Counted from the stretch's first letter, positions 44,431-55,825 are shown. The stretch: DNA of 64,000 nt from Corythucha ciliata (GCA_038030265.1 CM075943.1:124001-188000); one strand, 5' to 3'. Numbers and translations: made by a program. Notes: a model not told the origin generated them from the letters alone.

Positions 44431-45840
44431 ACTGCAGAGATCACATCATTGATCATAATGTTAAAAAGCACTGGGCTTAGGACAGCACCCTGAGGACCAC
44501 AGTTTCGGGTCTGCCTGAATGATGATGTCTCATCCTGGTAACGAACTCTGATGAACCTCTGAGCCAGAAAAGACCTGAGTGTAGCAAATAGCCGACCACT
44601 TAGCCCCATACTGAAAAGTTTTTGTACCAGCTTCTCCCGATAAACACGATCAACGGCGGTTTTGAAATCGACAAATACAGTGAGGGTGCTCTGCTTATGA
44701 TGGAAACCATCCTTAATTTCCTGGGTTAACCGTAGGACTTGCTTCATGGTGCCCCTATGCTTCCTGAAGCTTGCCTGTTGGTCGGATAGAAGGTTGTAAC
44801 GTTCAAGGTACTGCTGCAGCCGCCCCAGAGCCAGCCTCTCGAAGACCTTTGAGAAGACGCTTGTGAGAGCTATGGGGCGGTAGCTTGCCACAGTGTCTGC
44901 AGGTTTCCCTTTTTTGAGGATGGGCACTATCTCAGCCTTTCTCCACCTGTCCGGGAAATGCTCTCTCCACACCAAATTTAGGAAGGCCAATACTGTTGCC
45001 CTGGCACTCAAACCGAGCTTGATCAGAAACTCTGGCAGCAGCTCATCGGGACCAGCACTCTTACCCTTCTTAGTACGTTGCAGTGCTGACTCCAGCTCAC
45101 TCATGGAGAAGTCCCCATTGAAGAGCTCATGGTCCCCCTCCTGAAGGCATGTTGGGAATGCTGCAGTCCTTGGGGCGTTGGCCTTTGTCTTTGGGCGAAA
45201 ATTGCTCACCGCTGCGTAATGTTTGCAGAAGAAATGGGCGATATCGTTATCAAAAGTGAGTGTAGCTGTGCCTTTTTTGATGGGGTTTTTCCGAGCTGGG
45301 GCGTCATTGTTCAATTTAGATATGAAACGATGTGCTCTGATGCCGTCCCTGCGAAAGTCCAGCTGTTGCAGAAAATTTCTTAATGCTGTCGTTTTGGTTG
45401 CAACAATTTCCTTCTTTAGAAGGACTACTTTTTGCTTCAGGACGATCTGATCAGCTAGGGATCCTGATGTTCGGAAGGTCTCAGCTGCTGTATCGCGATC
45501 AATCTTCATGGCTTCCAGGTTTTCATTCCAGAAAGGTACATAATCTTGGACCTGGCCGCGTGGCACACTCTGCAGGGCTGCCTGTAAGATGGCCTTTGTG
45601 ATTCCCTCAAGAGAATCCTCAATTTTGTTAGTCACTAGGTGGACTGTGATGAGCTGGTCCGAAGCAGATGCAAACTTGGTCCAATCTGCCTTTTTGAGGT
45701 TCCACCTGGGCCTCCTTTTCTCCTTCGGAGCATATGGGCCGAGTGACTCGCTAATCAGAAAAATGCTGTGGCCAAATGCACCTGGTGGCGGGATAAGAGC
45801 AATGGAAGTGCTTGAGGCAATTGAAGAATGGGCCAACAAT
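44425..45840 (-). pseudogene. I-like element, endonuclease end and RT up to motif B
   Basis: Minus-strand frame from 45839: PPGAFGHSIFLISESLGPY (~45785), a linker (RRPRWNLKKADWTKFASASD), then RT blocks KKGKSAGPDELLPEFLIKLG (~45070), WRKAEIVPILKKGKPADTVA (~44950-44890), SYRPIALTSVFSKVFERL (~44888), QASFRKHRGTMKQVLRLTQE (~44790), TVFVDFKTAVDRV (~44685) and GPQGAVLSPVLFNIMINDVI (~44510-44450). The sequence then jumps to RNase H at about 44430: the F/Y-x-D-D catalytic box is absent. Note VDFKTAVD where D-F-x-x-A-F-D is usual (Ala-Val for Ala-Phe). Confidence 0.9.
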
Positions 45841-46507
45841 GCATCTGGTTTTGAGGTGCCAAGAATGTGGGCTTCCCATCTGGCGTCCCAACATACTCAA
45901 CCAAGTTTTCATCAATGAAGTCTTCCCAGGTCTTCCCTACTGGCTCTGTGCGCCCATAGTCCCATCTAGTTGAAGGAGCGTTTATGTCCCCACAAAGGAT
46001 GCAGCGCCGATCCCAAGTGTCCTCAAGCCAAGTCAGATCAGGGTTATTGCGGGGAGGGTTATACACAAAAAAGAGGCGCCGATGGGTCCGCCCCTTCCAC
46101 ACTTTAAGCTCCACCGCCTCCAGTTTGTCAGGGTCGCCCATCTCCTTCCATACGGAAAACTCCACAGTCAGGGTTGCCTTAGCAGCCAGCAGAATGCCTG
46201 ACGAGCATTGGCGGCTTCTTGGCAGGGTATATGTTTGGTAGCCGTGATGCTGAAATTTTGTGATGCTGACCGAAGCCGCTCCTGCCTCCACTACTGCAAA
46301 AACATCAACGTCCTTTTCTTTTACGTGCAGTTGGAGCTCGGAGAACATGGCCTCAGTCAGCCCGCCAGCGTTCCAGAACAGAGTCCTCAGCGTGGCTTCG
46401 GGTCGCGATCGGGGTAGGCGGGTTCGGTGGCCTTGAGAAAGGCCGTTGAAATTGTTTGCTTGATTTCCCTGGCGGGAGTCGTTGCAGGGCCGACAGTTTC
46501 GGCTCAT
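45755..46507 (-). pseudogene. I-like element, endonuclease N-terminal part
   Basis: ATG at 46507 (minus) leads through a basic stretch to LRTLFWNAGGL (~46390), VFAVVEAGAASVSI (~46310), GYQTYTLPRSRQCSSGI (~46245), ELKVWKGRTHRRLFFVYNPP (~46110-46050), then CILCGDINAPSTRWDYGRTE (~46005-45950) and GTPDGKPTFLAPQN (~45895-45850), the APE-type endonuclease blocks. A frame change near 45845 moves the reading to the frame of 45839. About 135 bases upstream of the ATG remain as 5' UTR. No ORF1 is present. Confidence 0.88.
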
Positions 46508-46642
46508 GATGTCGCTATAACGTATTGGGCTGGCGTGCGGCGACAGTGCATACGTTCAGTATCCTCTCTAGAGGCTGTGCAACTGCAGAGTGCAATGAGG
46601 ACGTCCAGGGGCACGACGAGGACGAGTATGCATCACCCCCAT

Positions 46643-46990
46643 GTCATGTCCCCGTCGAATCCTCCGCCTCATCAAGACTATTTTGTCGGAACTCTTTCAA
46701 CTGACACAGTGAGTTTATCATGGTTTGCAGATCTAAGCATAAATAATGTCAAATTTTCAGTTTTAGATACGGGTGCAATGGTTAATGTCATGTCATACAA
46801 TACCTTAAAAAAAATTGGTGTTTCGCATTCATCAATCACGCCATTTCAAGGTAGGTTATTAAACTTCACGCGGGATAACTTACCCGTTCGCGGTAAAATC
46901 GCTGTCAAGGTCATGCATAATTCAAAAGAATACGGAATAACGTTCGTCATAACTCCGATATCTTGTCATAACGTCTTAAGCAACAATTAG
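46643..46990 (+). pseudogene. Gypsy 3 protease, truncated
   Basis: Continues the frame interrupted at 43825: VMSPSNPPPHQDYFVGTLST (~46643-46700), FADLSINNVKFSVLDTGAMV (~46724-46782) with an intact DTGA active site, then LPVRGKIAVKVMH and ITPISCHNVL (~46890-46980). The final D-x-L-x-x-L-G-L helix is lost and the frame stops at 46988-46990; no RT follows. The ORF start at 46427 lies within the inserted element and is not the real start. Confidence 0.85.
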
Positions 46991-47961
46991 GTTTGATATT
47001 GTTAGTATGGTCGCTTAGACTACGAGGGTCATGTCCTAACCGTGACGGAAATTACTTTACATCACTCCTAGCAGTGACGTAAAGTACTTTCGTTCAGTTC
47101 GTGATGTAAAGTAAGCAAATAACACGCTGAGATTAGTGTTTCTTTCGTTGTGAGGTTGCCATGGTGAAAATAGCCACTTTCTCCGTAGGTCAAGCGAAAA
47201 TTACATTTTCGTTTTGGGGTTAGCCCCCCCCCCCCAGAGCCTGGAAAAAATACACAATACCAAATTTAATTGAATCACAGGAAAACTTACACTATAAATG
47301 GGCGTAAAAATTTCCGCGTCTGGGTCAGTTTATAGCTTGTCTAGTCTAGAATCAATCTGAATAGAGCGGAAGCCCACAGTATGAAAAATCCGGGTCATTT
47401 GATCGTGTCTGGGCCCTGCGTAGGACGTTTTCTATGGTCTAGGAGATGACACTTCTGAGACCGCCAGAATTTTTCCGTGGGACAGGGGCTCACAACAGTG
47501 CTAGCTGTTGGCAAATACACCTTTGGGCTGCTTGAAAACGGCTGGCAAGTGTAAAAATGGCTAGTAGTGAGCCTCGAAATTTCACATATTTTCTAAAGAT
47601 CGCTGACGGCGTTACCTACGGTCAAGTTGTTGATTTCGTAACGTATTGGACGTCTGTCTGTGAAAATGGTATTCTAGGACGCAAAAACGGCGAATTTGGT
47701 CTTTGAATTATGTCACCCTTGCGATATCCGTTTTTTGAGCGACAAAACCCGTTGAAATTTATTTATTTTTTTTATTAGTGAAATCCGTGAAGTTATTTTT
47801 GTTCGTGAGCGCCGACGAAACACAATGTGATTATCCTGAAAGATTTGTACTTTCAGAATGCATCTAGGGGTGGGCAACTGCCCCACCTAGTCTAGGGGAG
47901 GGCAGCTGCCTAGCCCTGCCCTCCCTCTGGCAGGGAGCATTTTTTGCTTCGTTTTGATTAC
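46991..47961. other. Non-coding stretch
   Basis: No gene is recognised. TTACTTTACATCAC (~47050) and GTGATGTAAAGTAA (~47101) form a small inverted pair with a partial third copy between (GTGACGTAAAGTA). A C-run lies at 47225-47236. The remainder shows no family resemblance. Confidence 0.4.
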
Positions 47962-48363
47962 CAGTGCTCGGATAGGATAGCTGTTTATTAACTCTCTAGC
48001 CCTTGATTCCGGTGTCATGGCTTGAATGAGGTACTGAAACTTGTCCGAATCGTGGAATGATTCGTTCCCAACAATCTTTTGGAATTGGGCCCAAAACAGA
48101 ATCCATTCACGGACGTCGCCAGAGAACTTTTACAGTTCGAGTACCGGTAGCTTAAAATTTTCTCATACCTGACGTTTTTCGATGACTCGTCGCTGGACAT
48201 GGACTTATTTAACGTATTTTTTCATAGCAACACTTACCTGAGTGAATTTTTTCACGAAATCTTCTGTGACGTTCTCCTCGGCTACCAAATCGCCCACCTC
48301 CTTCGAATCACCGTCCAAGAGAAGATCCATAATCTCCCCATCAAAGATATCGGTCTCAATGTC
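47962..48363 (-). pseudogene. BEL/Pao retrotransposon gag fragment (DUF1759-like)
   Basis: The minus strand, read through stops, gives an acidic N-terminal part (DIETDIFDGEIMDLLLDGDS, ~48363-48305, then EENVTEDFVKKFTQ) and the Pao gag core: NFKLPVLEL, stop, KFSGDVREWILFWAQFQKIV (~48130-48070), DKFQYLIQAM and ESRARELINSYPI (~48035-47965). The LPxLELxKFxGD...W..F...F pattern with KFQYL is the DUF1759 signature of BEL/Pao gag. Stops include TAA at 48130-48132. No pol part is seen on either side. The ATG-initiated frame at 48015-48200 is a shadow in another frame. Confidence 0.75.
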
Positions 48364-51320
48364 GTGTCACGGTCGCCAGTATGTCAATTATGCCTTGACG
48401 GGTGATTAAACAACGTACATTAACACATTTTTTGAACGACTGAATTTTATTTATCAAGATAATACAAAACAAAAGACGGACGATTTATAATAACTATGAC
48501 ACGTCGCGCATGCTTCACACAATTCGTTTTACCGCGGCTGCCTGCAATAGGTCACATCTTCTCCAGTGAAGCTGCCCCCCCCCTCGCCTAGATCAAGGGC
48601 TGGCTATTGTATTACGCTCATTTCGTAAACTTTGAAATAAACTAGAGCTGTTTTAAGTTACGGGAGTGAAGGGATCCTAAAAAAGAAATCGCGAATGAAC
48701 CTAATTGCAAAAATACGCCCCGCAAGCACCATTTTGACCCAAACTCTCTTGTTTAATCAACTTATACCGAGTTCGAAGCGAACATAATACTGAGCCCATA
48801 CCGGAATCATGCCAAAAAGCTCCTCGGGGTCGTTTTGTCTTTTCTAAATCCCAACCAATTATTACTTCCCTCTCCCTCTCTTTTCCATTATTCGTATAAT
48901 CTTTCTCAAACCACAGGCAATACCCTCACCGCTCTACGCACACCCCCCCTTTTCTTTAACAATGTCAGGCTCTTTCCAAAGAGGAAAGTTAGCTTTAAGG
49001 GCGCACTTCAAAAGATATTAACGCTAATTTCTAACGTTTGTATTTTTGATAGCGTTAAAACTCAAAAGGCGCAGGGGGAAAAAAGAGGAAGAACGAAGAG
49101 GGGGGAAATGAGTGGTTACGAGTGGGACGGGGGTGCGATTCCCTTCGCTCGAAAATGACCCTATTAATGCATGACTGGATAATTTATCTTGGCTTTTGCC
49201 AGTGAGGGGAGGCGGGAGCTTCGCAATTTCTCCGCTTCATCGGTTTATTCAAGTTGTGACTTCTGGCAAGCGATTTTTTATGTGGTAGATAGGGATCTTG
49301 TTTAAAATAAATGATTATTTAATCAGAGGTATTTTAAGCAAAGTTCATTCAACCACCCCAGCTTGATACATTACCCTCGTGATTAAGTACCTATGTAATA
49401 GTCAGTATTTATAACGATTCTATTTATGTGCTTCTCTTTTTTTTTCTAACCTTCAATTAATTACCGTTACGACCAGAATTGCTGTATGAGCTTGAGATAA
49501 AATTCATAGCCATAATTTAGTTCTCTTTCCATTGTCTTAGGCCCCATGTACACGAGTAAGTTTTTTTTGTTCAGAAATATGTTCGCAAACAGAACGTTTC
49601 AGGCAGGGAACATCTGTTAATTTTTTAAAAAAATGGCTACTTTGATTAACAAACGTATAATATGTACACTTGTGAAAACAGTAAAAGAGGCTTATACGGC
49701 CCTATTTCACCAACAAAGTTGATTGTGCATGATTAGTTGCCAGAAATCTGATGAAATTGTTTACACTGCAACCATAATTAGTAGTTAATCGTGGTTTAAG
49801 GTTGGTTTAAAATTAGTGAAAATCTGGCCTTAAAACCAAAACAGTTTCGTTCACAACGGGTTATATACCATAATGATAATTTCGCTGAAAAGTTTTACAG
49901 AAACACAAGAGTTTTTTGTTCTATTCAAGTGGTATAAGGTCATTTAGTCAGGTCCCACGAAACAATGACATTTAACATTTACCTGGTGAAGGAAAGGTGC
50001 ACAATTAGACTTCCCTCTTCTTGACCCCTTCTAATGACTTTTTCTGCACCACTGAAGAACCCTCGAAAAAAAAAACTACAGGCAGTGGGGTAACAGAAGA
50101 GTTTAGAGAGGGTAAAGTGACAAGAAATGAAAAAAAAAAAAAAAAAAAGGTGTGGGGCTGAAAAAAAGAGGAATATTCCTCCACTGTGTGTCTAATCTAA
50201 ATGTAATGATTTAAGGCTTTTAATTGTTATTGCTCTTGAACATGCAAGGCAAGATTTTACTGTCAAAGTGTGTTGATAGTTTGAAATTGTGGCTTTAGAC
50301 GGTGAAAATATATTAGTTCTACGCTGAGCGACGTCTGGTTTCAAGTTTCTGGGCGCCAATCGAACTCCAACCAATCGGGTTTGACCACCGTAGCGATTGT
50401 TTGTCCTTTGATCAATGAATTGACGTGAAATCAAAATGGAACCTTCGTGGACGTTTGCAATAATTTGCAATAAATAAAGTTTTGTGACTTAAGCCCGGAT
50501 CACACGACGCAAAATTCATGAAGCAATATATTGCACTCCCCTCCACCGGGCGGAGTAATTTGAAATGCTACTCGATTTCAGCCAGCCACTCTAAAGAGAT
50601 TTGTAACGCGAGCTCTCATTGGCTAACAACTTTGCGCGTTGATTCAAACGACCAAAGAGCGCTCTGCCGGATGACAATATGAAACAGCTAGTCATTCCAG
50701 CCTTTTTTCCCTATTCATGTTTATTTTTGTTTAAATTGATTAAAAATTTGTGACGTCAAAGTAGGCAGATCCCAAACAATTTTCTTCAATGATTACTAAG
50801 GTTCTTAATAATGACGAGCTGAGATACGTTTAGAAACAGAATGATGAGACGTCACCACTTTTTCAGTCAATTTTTCCTTACGCCTCAGCAGGTATTACAA
50901 ACGCCCGAACGTCTCACACAAAACTGCTCATAGAAATTCCTCCTACTCAAAGTGAATTTCAAGTCAAATTAGAATTTTACCTTACGAAAAGCCCGGTATC
51001 TTTTTTTATTTTTTCCATATCGTGAACATCTACAGGGTGTTTCAGGATGAATGATCAGGACTTTAAATAGTTGTCCCAACTAGGACAAACCAAAATCGTC
51101 AGGATCGCAAATGCTTGTGTAAAGGAACTTGAACAATTTAATATTTTTTGTATAAAAAAAATCATGCTTCACTTTTGGAAATAGTAAAAAAATAGTAATA
51201 CTCCAGATTGTATAAAAAAAAAGAAGATGAAAGAACGGACTGCCAGAGGCCAAAGACAATTTAACCAATGAGAATAATTTACTGAGGTATATAAGGACGC
51301 TCACCGAGGTAAGGCTACTA
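48364..51320. other. Non-coding stretch with one dispersed repeat
   Basis: No gene is recognised. A ~100 bp segment around 50549-50640 (GTAATTTGAAATGCTACTCG...CATTGGCTAA) is found again, inverted, at about 57330-57394. Poly(A)-type runs occur at 50065-50080 and 50131-50148. GTACACGAG near 49548 and CACACGACG near 50502 are typical MITE-edge words, but no matching ends were found. Confidence 0.4.
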
Positions 51321-51323
51321 TAT

Positions 51324-51599
51324 AACCCGAGTACGGAAACACGCGATAACCGCCATATTTGGTCCCTCCGGTCGGTATCACTCGGGTGATAAGTCGGGGG
51401 GATAAGTTTTTTCTCTTCCACACGTCTCCTGATTGACTCTCTTCAGTTCTCAAAACTCATACCATCTGATTTCTTTTTTTTTTAAACAGCTTCATTCTTC
51501 TTTTTCATTATTATTATTATTAAATGGAATGACTTCACAAGCGATAAAAAGGCTGAGGGACCAAATATGGCGGTTATCGCGTGTTTCCGTACCTGGGTT
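51324..51599. mobile_element. 276 bp MITE with ~44 bp terminal inverted repeats
   Basis: AACCCGAGTACGGAAACACG at 51324 pairs with the inverted copy ending CGTGTTTCCGTACCTGGGTT at 51599, and the arms continue (GATAACCGCCATATTTGGTC / GACCAAATATGGCGGTTATC) for ~44 bp with one or two mismatches. The interior is AT-rich and non-coding. A target duplication is not clear, so the superfamily is unassigned. Confidence 0.85.
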
Positions 51600-51754
51600 C
51601 TAAAGATTCTCTAACCGAGGTACGTCCAGCGAGTCTGTTGTCTCCTCCCACGAAGCATTGTTATTCTTCTCTCCTTGTCAGCAATAAAAAAAAGCTCTAC
51701 CCCAATTAGTCTCTCTCCGTATTTATATTTGTTAGGAGAGACCCCTGATTGTAT

Positions 51755-52060
51755 TGGTAGCCTGACTCCCGTTGGAACAACGTTCCTTCCTGTTTCAGCG
51801 CCAAACAATCAGGGGATCCTTGAGCCGAGCTCTAATAGCCTGCATCCCGTTGGAATAACGTTCCTTCCTGTTGCAGCGTTAGAGACGGCGAGGAGTTAGG
51901 GGATAGGTGAGGAAAGCTCCAGCCTTAAGGATAGGTCGCATCCCGTTGAGAATTTTCTCTTCCTGGTGCGGCGTCTGAGAGGTTGGAGTTTAAACTCAGG
52001 ATAAGATCTGCCTGCATCCCGGAATTGCAAGTGCTTTCCCTGTTGCAGCGGTCTTCCTGA
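51755..52060 (+). repeat. Imperfect tandem repeat, ~80 bp unit, about 4 copies
   Basis: The phrase CATCCCGTTGGAA-AACGTTC followed by CTTCCTGTTGCAGCG recurs with starts near 51762, 51841, 51927 and 52015. The first two copies are closest; the fourth is most diverged (CATCCCGGAATTGC...CCCTGTTGCAGCG). It lies just downstream of the MITE. No coding signal is present. Confidence 0.75.
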
Positions 52061-52797
52061 GGACCTCTTAATTGGAAGATCTCTAGCCTCGTCTTGTCAC
52101 TCCAGCGGCCGGGTTCTAATCCCCTCCCTGGATCTCGGGACACTGGACGGGACACTGGGACTTCCTTACAGGAGCTTAATGGGCTACTAACGCCTGGGCC
52201 AGAGTAACATCTCCCCCCGGTTTATTAGTCAAGACTAAGACTCCTTTTTCTCTTATATTGTGGGGAAAAAATTGGAACACATAAACAAACATCAGCCACC
52301 CGCAATAGCTTGGTTTCCTAGTTACAGGTTTTTTTTTTTGTCATTTTTCGGCCAAACACGTTCTTTTCGTCAATATGCATTTTTATCGTCCAAGCCATTC
52401 GGAGCAAAACAATACAGATTGCATTTCTGAAAAAAGCACAACATTTTCGTTCAAGAAATGCTAGTTGTAACTAGCTGATCTCATGTTTTAGTATTTTCTT
52501 TTATTTATTGAAAAAGTGTTAATTTGATTTTCACCGTTTCTTTCAAACTCGAATCTTCCTCAGTCATCGTGTTCAAGATAGATGGTTAAATTATTGGAAA
52601 AACACGTGAGTGTTGTAAGGACGAACGAAATTTTTAAACGTAAAATCCGCGCTTTTTCGCTGAGATAACACAGCAAAAGTTTATAAATTCAAATTGAGCC
52701 ATATTTTCACCAAACATAAAAAGTAAAAACAGCTTTTGGCACTATAACTTTGAATATGCTCACGTTAAACAAAATACCTACCTCATGCAGTGGCGGA

Positions 52798-54690
52798 TTT
52801 ACAGGGTGGTTTCAATCCCCCCTTGAGAAGATGGCATCTTGGCGTTTGTCACTACAATTAGGAAATACTTATACTTCATTGATTCGAAATAGTTGAAGGA
52901 AACTTCGCGGAGAAAACAGAGAAAATACGCTAGCACCATGTTTTTATAGGCCCAAATTGAGAAGGCGTTCGAATGTGCTAATGTTGGGCAAGAGGGAGTC
53001 GAAAAGCGCTAATATTCGTGACTGGAATAGCGAAAAAGAGCATATTCGCAGAATAAAATGAGTAAATCACTAATTCGTGGCTAAAGATTGAGCAAAGCAC
53101 TAATTTTTCGGCACATAATTGAAAAAAAACGCCAATACGTGGTTATAAAATTGAGAAAAAGCTGCAATCCATCGCTCAGCCAGATGAACAAAATAATATT
53201 GAAAAAACACTAATTCGTGGTTTCTCGAGGCAACATCAAGACTGAAATTAAGAAAAATCACTAATTCATAAGGATAAAAGTGAAAAAATCGCTCACGGTT
53301 ATAATTAACATATTCGTAGAGCTCATATGACGTTAAAATTGTAAAAATTCCGCTGATTTGCGGCGAAACTAGAGAAAAGTGTTAAATGTGCTGATAAAAT
53401 TTAGAAAAACGCAAATTCAAGGACGCGTTTTTGCTTAATCGGGAATTGCTTCAATTCGTGGCTACAGCTGCTGCCAAACAGCGCGTATTAGCTGCTAAAA
53501 TGAAGACTGGCGCTAATTTGCGTATCAATATTCGAGAGAACGCCTAATTCGTGGCAAAACTAGAGAACAACATGGAAGTGAAAGCCTAATGTCCTGTTAA
53601 AATTGAGAAAAACGCTAATTCACGGAAACATGTCTACCAAAACTTGCTTGATCACGGCTAAAACTAACGCAAATGCAGGTTCCCGCCTAAAATTGCGATA
53701 AATGACTATAATTCGCTTGTAAAATTAAGAAAATGCGTTAACGTATGCTAAAGGAAGAATTCGAAGCTAAAATTGAGGAAATGTGCTCATTCGCACCAAA
53801 ATTTGAGAAAAACGCCAGTTTGTAGTCCAATTTGGGAAAATCCGTGACTAAGATTATGTGAAATAGCGACAATTCGCCATAAAAATGGAGAAAAAAGAAA
53901 CGCTTATCCGCATGACTTAAGGTGCGTTTACACTGAAGTGTCGCGCTACACTTATTGCTTAAAATTTAGTGTCAGACACAAATATCCTTGGTGTGAACAC
54001 AAACTTCCAGAAAATTTTATCAGAATTAGTACAGTCAATATACATGTGTCTAACACTTTACATTTATGTCGAGACATAAGTGTAGCTACATAAATGTCAG
54101 ACACTTTAGTGTAAATGCACCTTAAGAAGTGAAGAAAACGCTCTTAATTCCCGGACTAAAACGGAGAAAAAGCGCTTTTAAAATTGAGAAAAACGCTAGA
54201 TCACGAATACATTTACGCCAAAACGCGCTTATTCACAGCTAAAACTGAGGCAAATGCGGATTCTAGCCTAAAATTGAGATAAAGAGCGCATTCGCTGTGA
54301 AAGGTGGTGGGAAAATCCATTAATTCGTGGCTAAAATTGACAAATAAATCTGATTCGCAAGAGAAAAAACGCCAATTCGCAGATTTGGGGGAAATCCGCT
54401 AATTCGGGGCTAAATTAAATTGAATAAAAGCGGTAATTCGCTGGCAGATCGAAGAAATACTTCTTGGTTAAAATTATGAAATAATTCGCAGCTAAAACAG
54501 TGGAGAAAAAAGGCTAACTCGCGGATCATCTTGAGGAAATCCTCTGCTAAAATTGAGGAAACGCGGTAATTCGCGCCAAAAATGGAGAAAATGAAGAAAA
54601 ACGCTAATTCTCGGCCATCAAAGTTTAAAAGCGCCAATCCGCTCCTAAAATCCGGAAAAACGCTAATTCGCGGATACATTTAATTTAAAA
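52798..54690. repeat. Family A ~30 bp array, preceded by a hAT-like end
   Basis: From ~52900 units such as CTAATTCGTGGCTAAAATTG / AGAAAAACG repeat every ~27-35 bases with much drift. At 52798 stands CAGTGGCGGATTTACAGGG, the type of terminus seen on hAT elements, followed by a C-rich run, so the array may be the body of a hAT-type element, as family B is at 39446-41951. A matching right end was not found near 54690. A TTAA-flanked MITE sits inside (53921-54121). Open frames here are not genes. Confidence 0.75.
53917..54125. mobile_element. 201 bp MITE with TTAA target duplication
   Basis: GGTGCGTTTACACTGAAGTG at 53921 pairs with the inverted GTGTAAATGCACC ending 54121 (about 21 of 23 positions match). 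TTAA stands at 53917-53920 and 54122-54125. TTAA duplications are typical of piggyBac-type insertions; the ends do not start with the CCC usual for piggyBac, so only the target preference is suggestive. The insertion interrupts the family A array. Confidence 0.8.
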
Positions 54691-54867
54691 AGGGGGTGGC
54701 ATGAAAACACGATAGACACAATAGCTGGATCATTGTTTCATAAAAAGAAAGATAAAATCAGGTTTATGATCGAACCTCTCCCAGGATAAAATCCTAGAAG
54801 GTTGAAAAAAGTGGTTTTCGGGATGCTGTCGCCTTTTTTCCCGATAAATTACGTGAAAATAAAACCC

Positions 54868-55057
54868 TAGCCGTTTCTTGGTATAAAAGCGCCTATCTGA
54901 CCTTTGTTTTGAGGAAAAAAATAATTTTCGCACGACTTGCACGGGAAGTGATGAGAACCGCACTGAAAACCTCCCTCGAAAGTGTCTGTTTTCGTCAACC
55001 CGTGCGGAAAAAACGAAAAAGGCACGGGTGTGTGTGTTAGGAGAACATCTGATTTGG

Positions 55058-55112
<55 letters not shown>

Positions 55113-55825
55113 GTTGACCAATGTTTGCTGTCCACAGATTATGTTCTCTCGAAGGTCTCAACTTGTATTCTGTGATATGACGTTATTGTTATTGTTTTGT
55201 TCCTCTTTCTGTCTGTGCCTGTTGGTTTGTTCACTGTGTTTGGGTTTCTCACACGTAAATACCATAACATTTCCAGAATGAGTACCTGCCTATAAATTCC
55301 CCATCGTCGTGCGAAAAACGTCGTTCATTACTCGTCGGAAAGTGAAATATCATGTGCTCGTGTAATAGACTCACTCGCACGATATTTCTTACTTTCCGCA
55401 CTTGTTATGAAATGCACTATTATCGGACATGTTCTCCCCGCACCGAAATGTCGTTTTAATTAGTTATAACTTCAAAACAAGTGATTCCACAATTTTTGAA
55501 ATATTTTTTAAAAGAATTCCTCGTGAAATTTTCTTGCGAATTGACAACAATATTACCGAAAAAAAATCAACTTTTCTGTAGCCAAAATCGTCGTTCTTAG
55601 CGCAAAAGGACCAGTAGCACAAAATAACGGTCGAAAGTGCAAAAAAAGGGGCGCGAGAGGGCCCCTAAAAAAAGAAAATTAGGCAAAAATTGTGGGAGAA
55701 GTAGGATTTGGCGCGACTACGTCAAAAATTATTTACCACCGAATTACCTAGTACATAAATCGAAACCTAGTTGTTTCTTAGTATGTAAAACGCGAATACC
55801 TTGTTTTGAAGAAAAATAATTTCCC
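54868..55825. repeat. Direct duplicate segments separated by a T51 run
   Basis: CCTAGCCGTTTCTTGGTATA... (54868-54932) and CCTAGTTGTTTCTTAGTATG... (55768-55825) align over ~60 bases (both end in a TTGTTTTGA-G-AAAAATAATTTC-type phrase). Between them is a 51-base T run (55059-55109), which could be the tail of an antisense retro-insertion whose body lies to its right, although nothing recognisable is encoded there. An imperfect palindrome lies at 55337-55400. Confidence 0.6.

Larger units (their letters stand above)
43817..46651 (-). mobile_element. I-like non-LTR retrotransposon, internally deleted, with 9 bp target duplication
   Basis: GTCATGTCC stands at 43817-43825 and 46643-46651. Between them lies a 2.8 kb antisense element whose poly(A) end is T45 at 43826-43870 and whose 5' end is near 46642. 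It encodes endonuclease, RT and the end of RNase H; the RT catalytic box and the first half of RNase H are deleted. Insert plus one duplicate is 2826 bases, a multiple of three, and the Gypsy frame is the same on both sides. The RNase H and the wording of the RT suggest the I group, but a tree is needed. Confidence 0.92.

Noticed and set aside
46427..46642. Upstream part of the + strand ORF containing the Gypsy 3 protease
   Set aside because: These codons are the antisense of the I-like element's 5' region; the Gypsy frame begins again only at 46643.
48199..48405. Small + strand ORF
   Set aside because: It is antisense to the BEL/Pao gag relic, which shows the recognisable family pattern.
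54867..55121. Lys-rich open frame and its Phe-rich counterpart
   Set aside because: Translation of the 51-base T run (55059-55109); not a protein signal. The same applies to the Phe-rich frames at 43661-43905.
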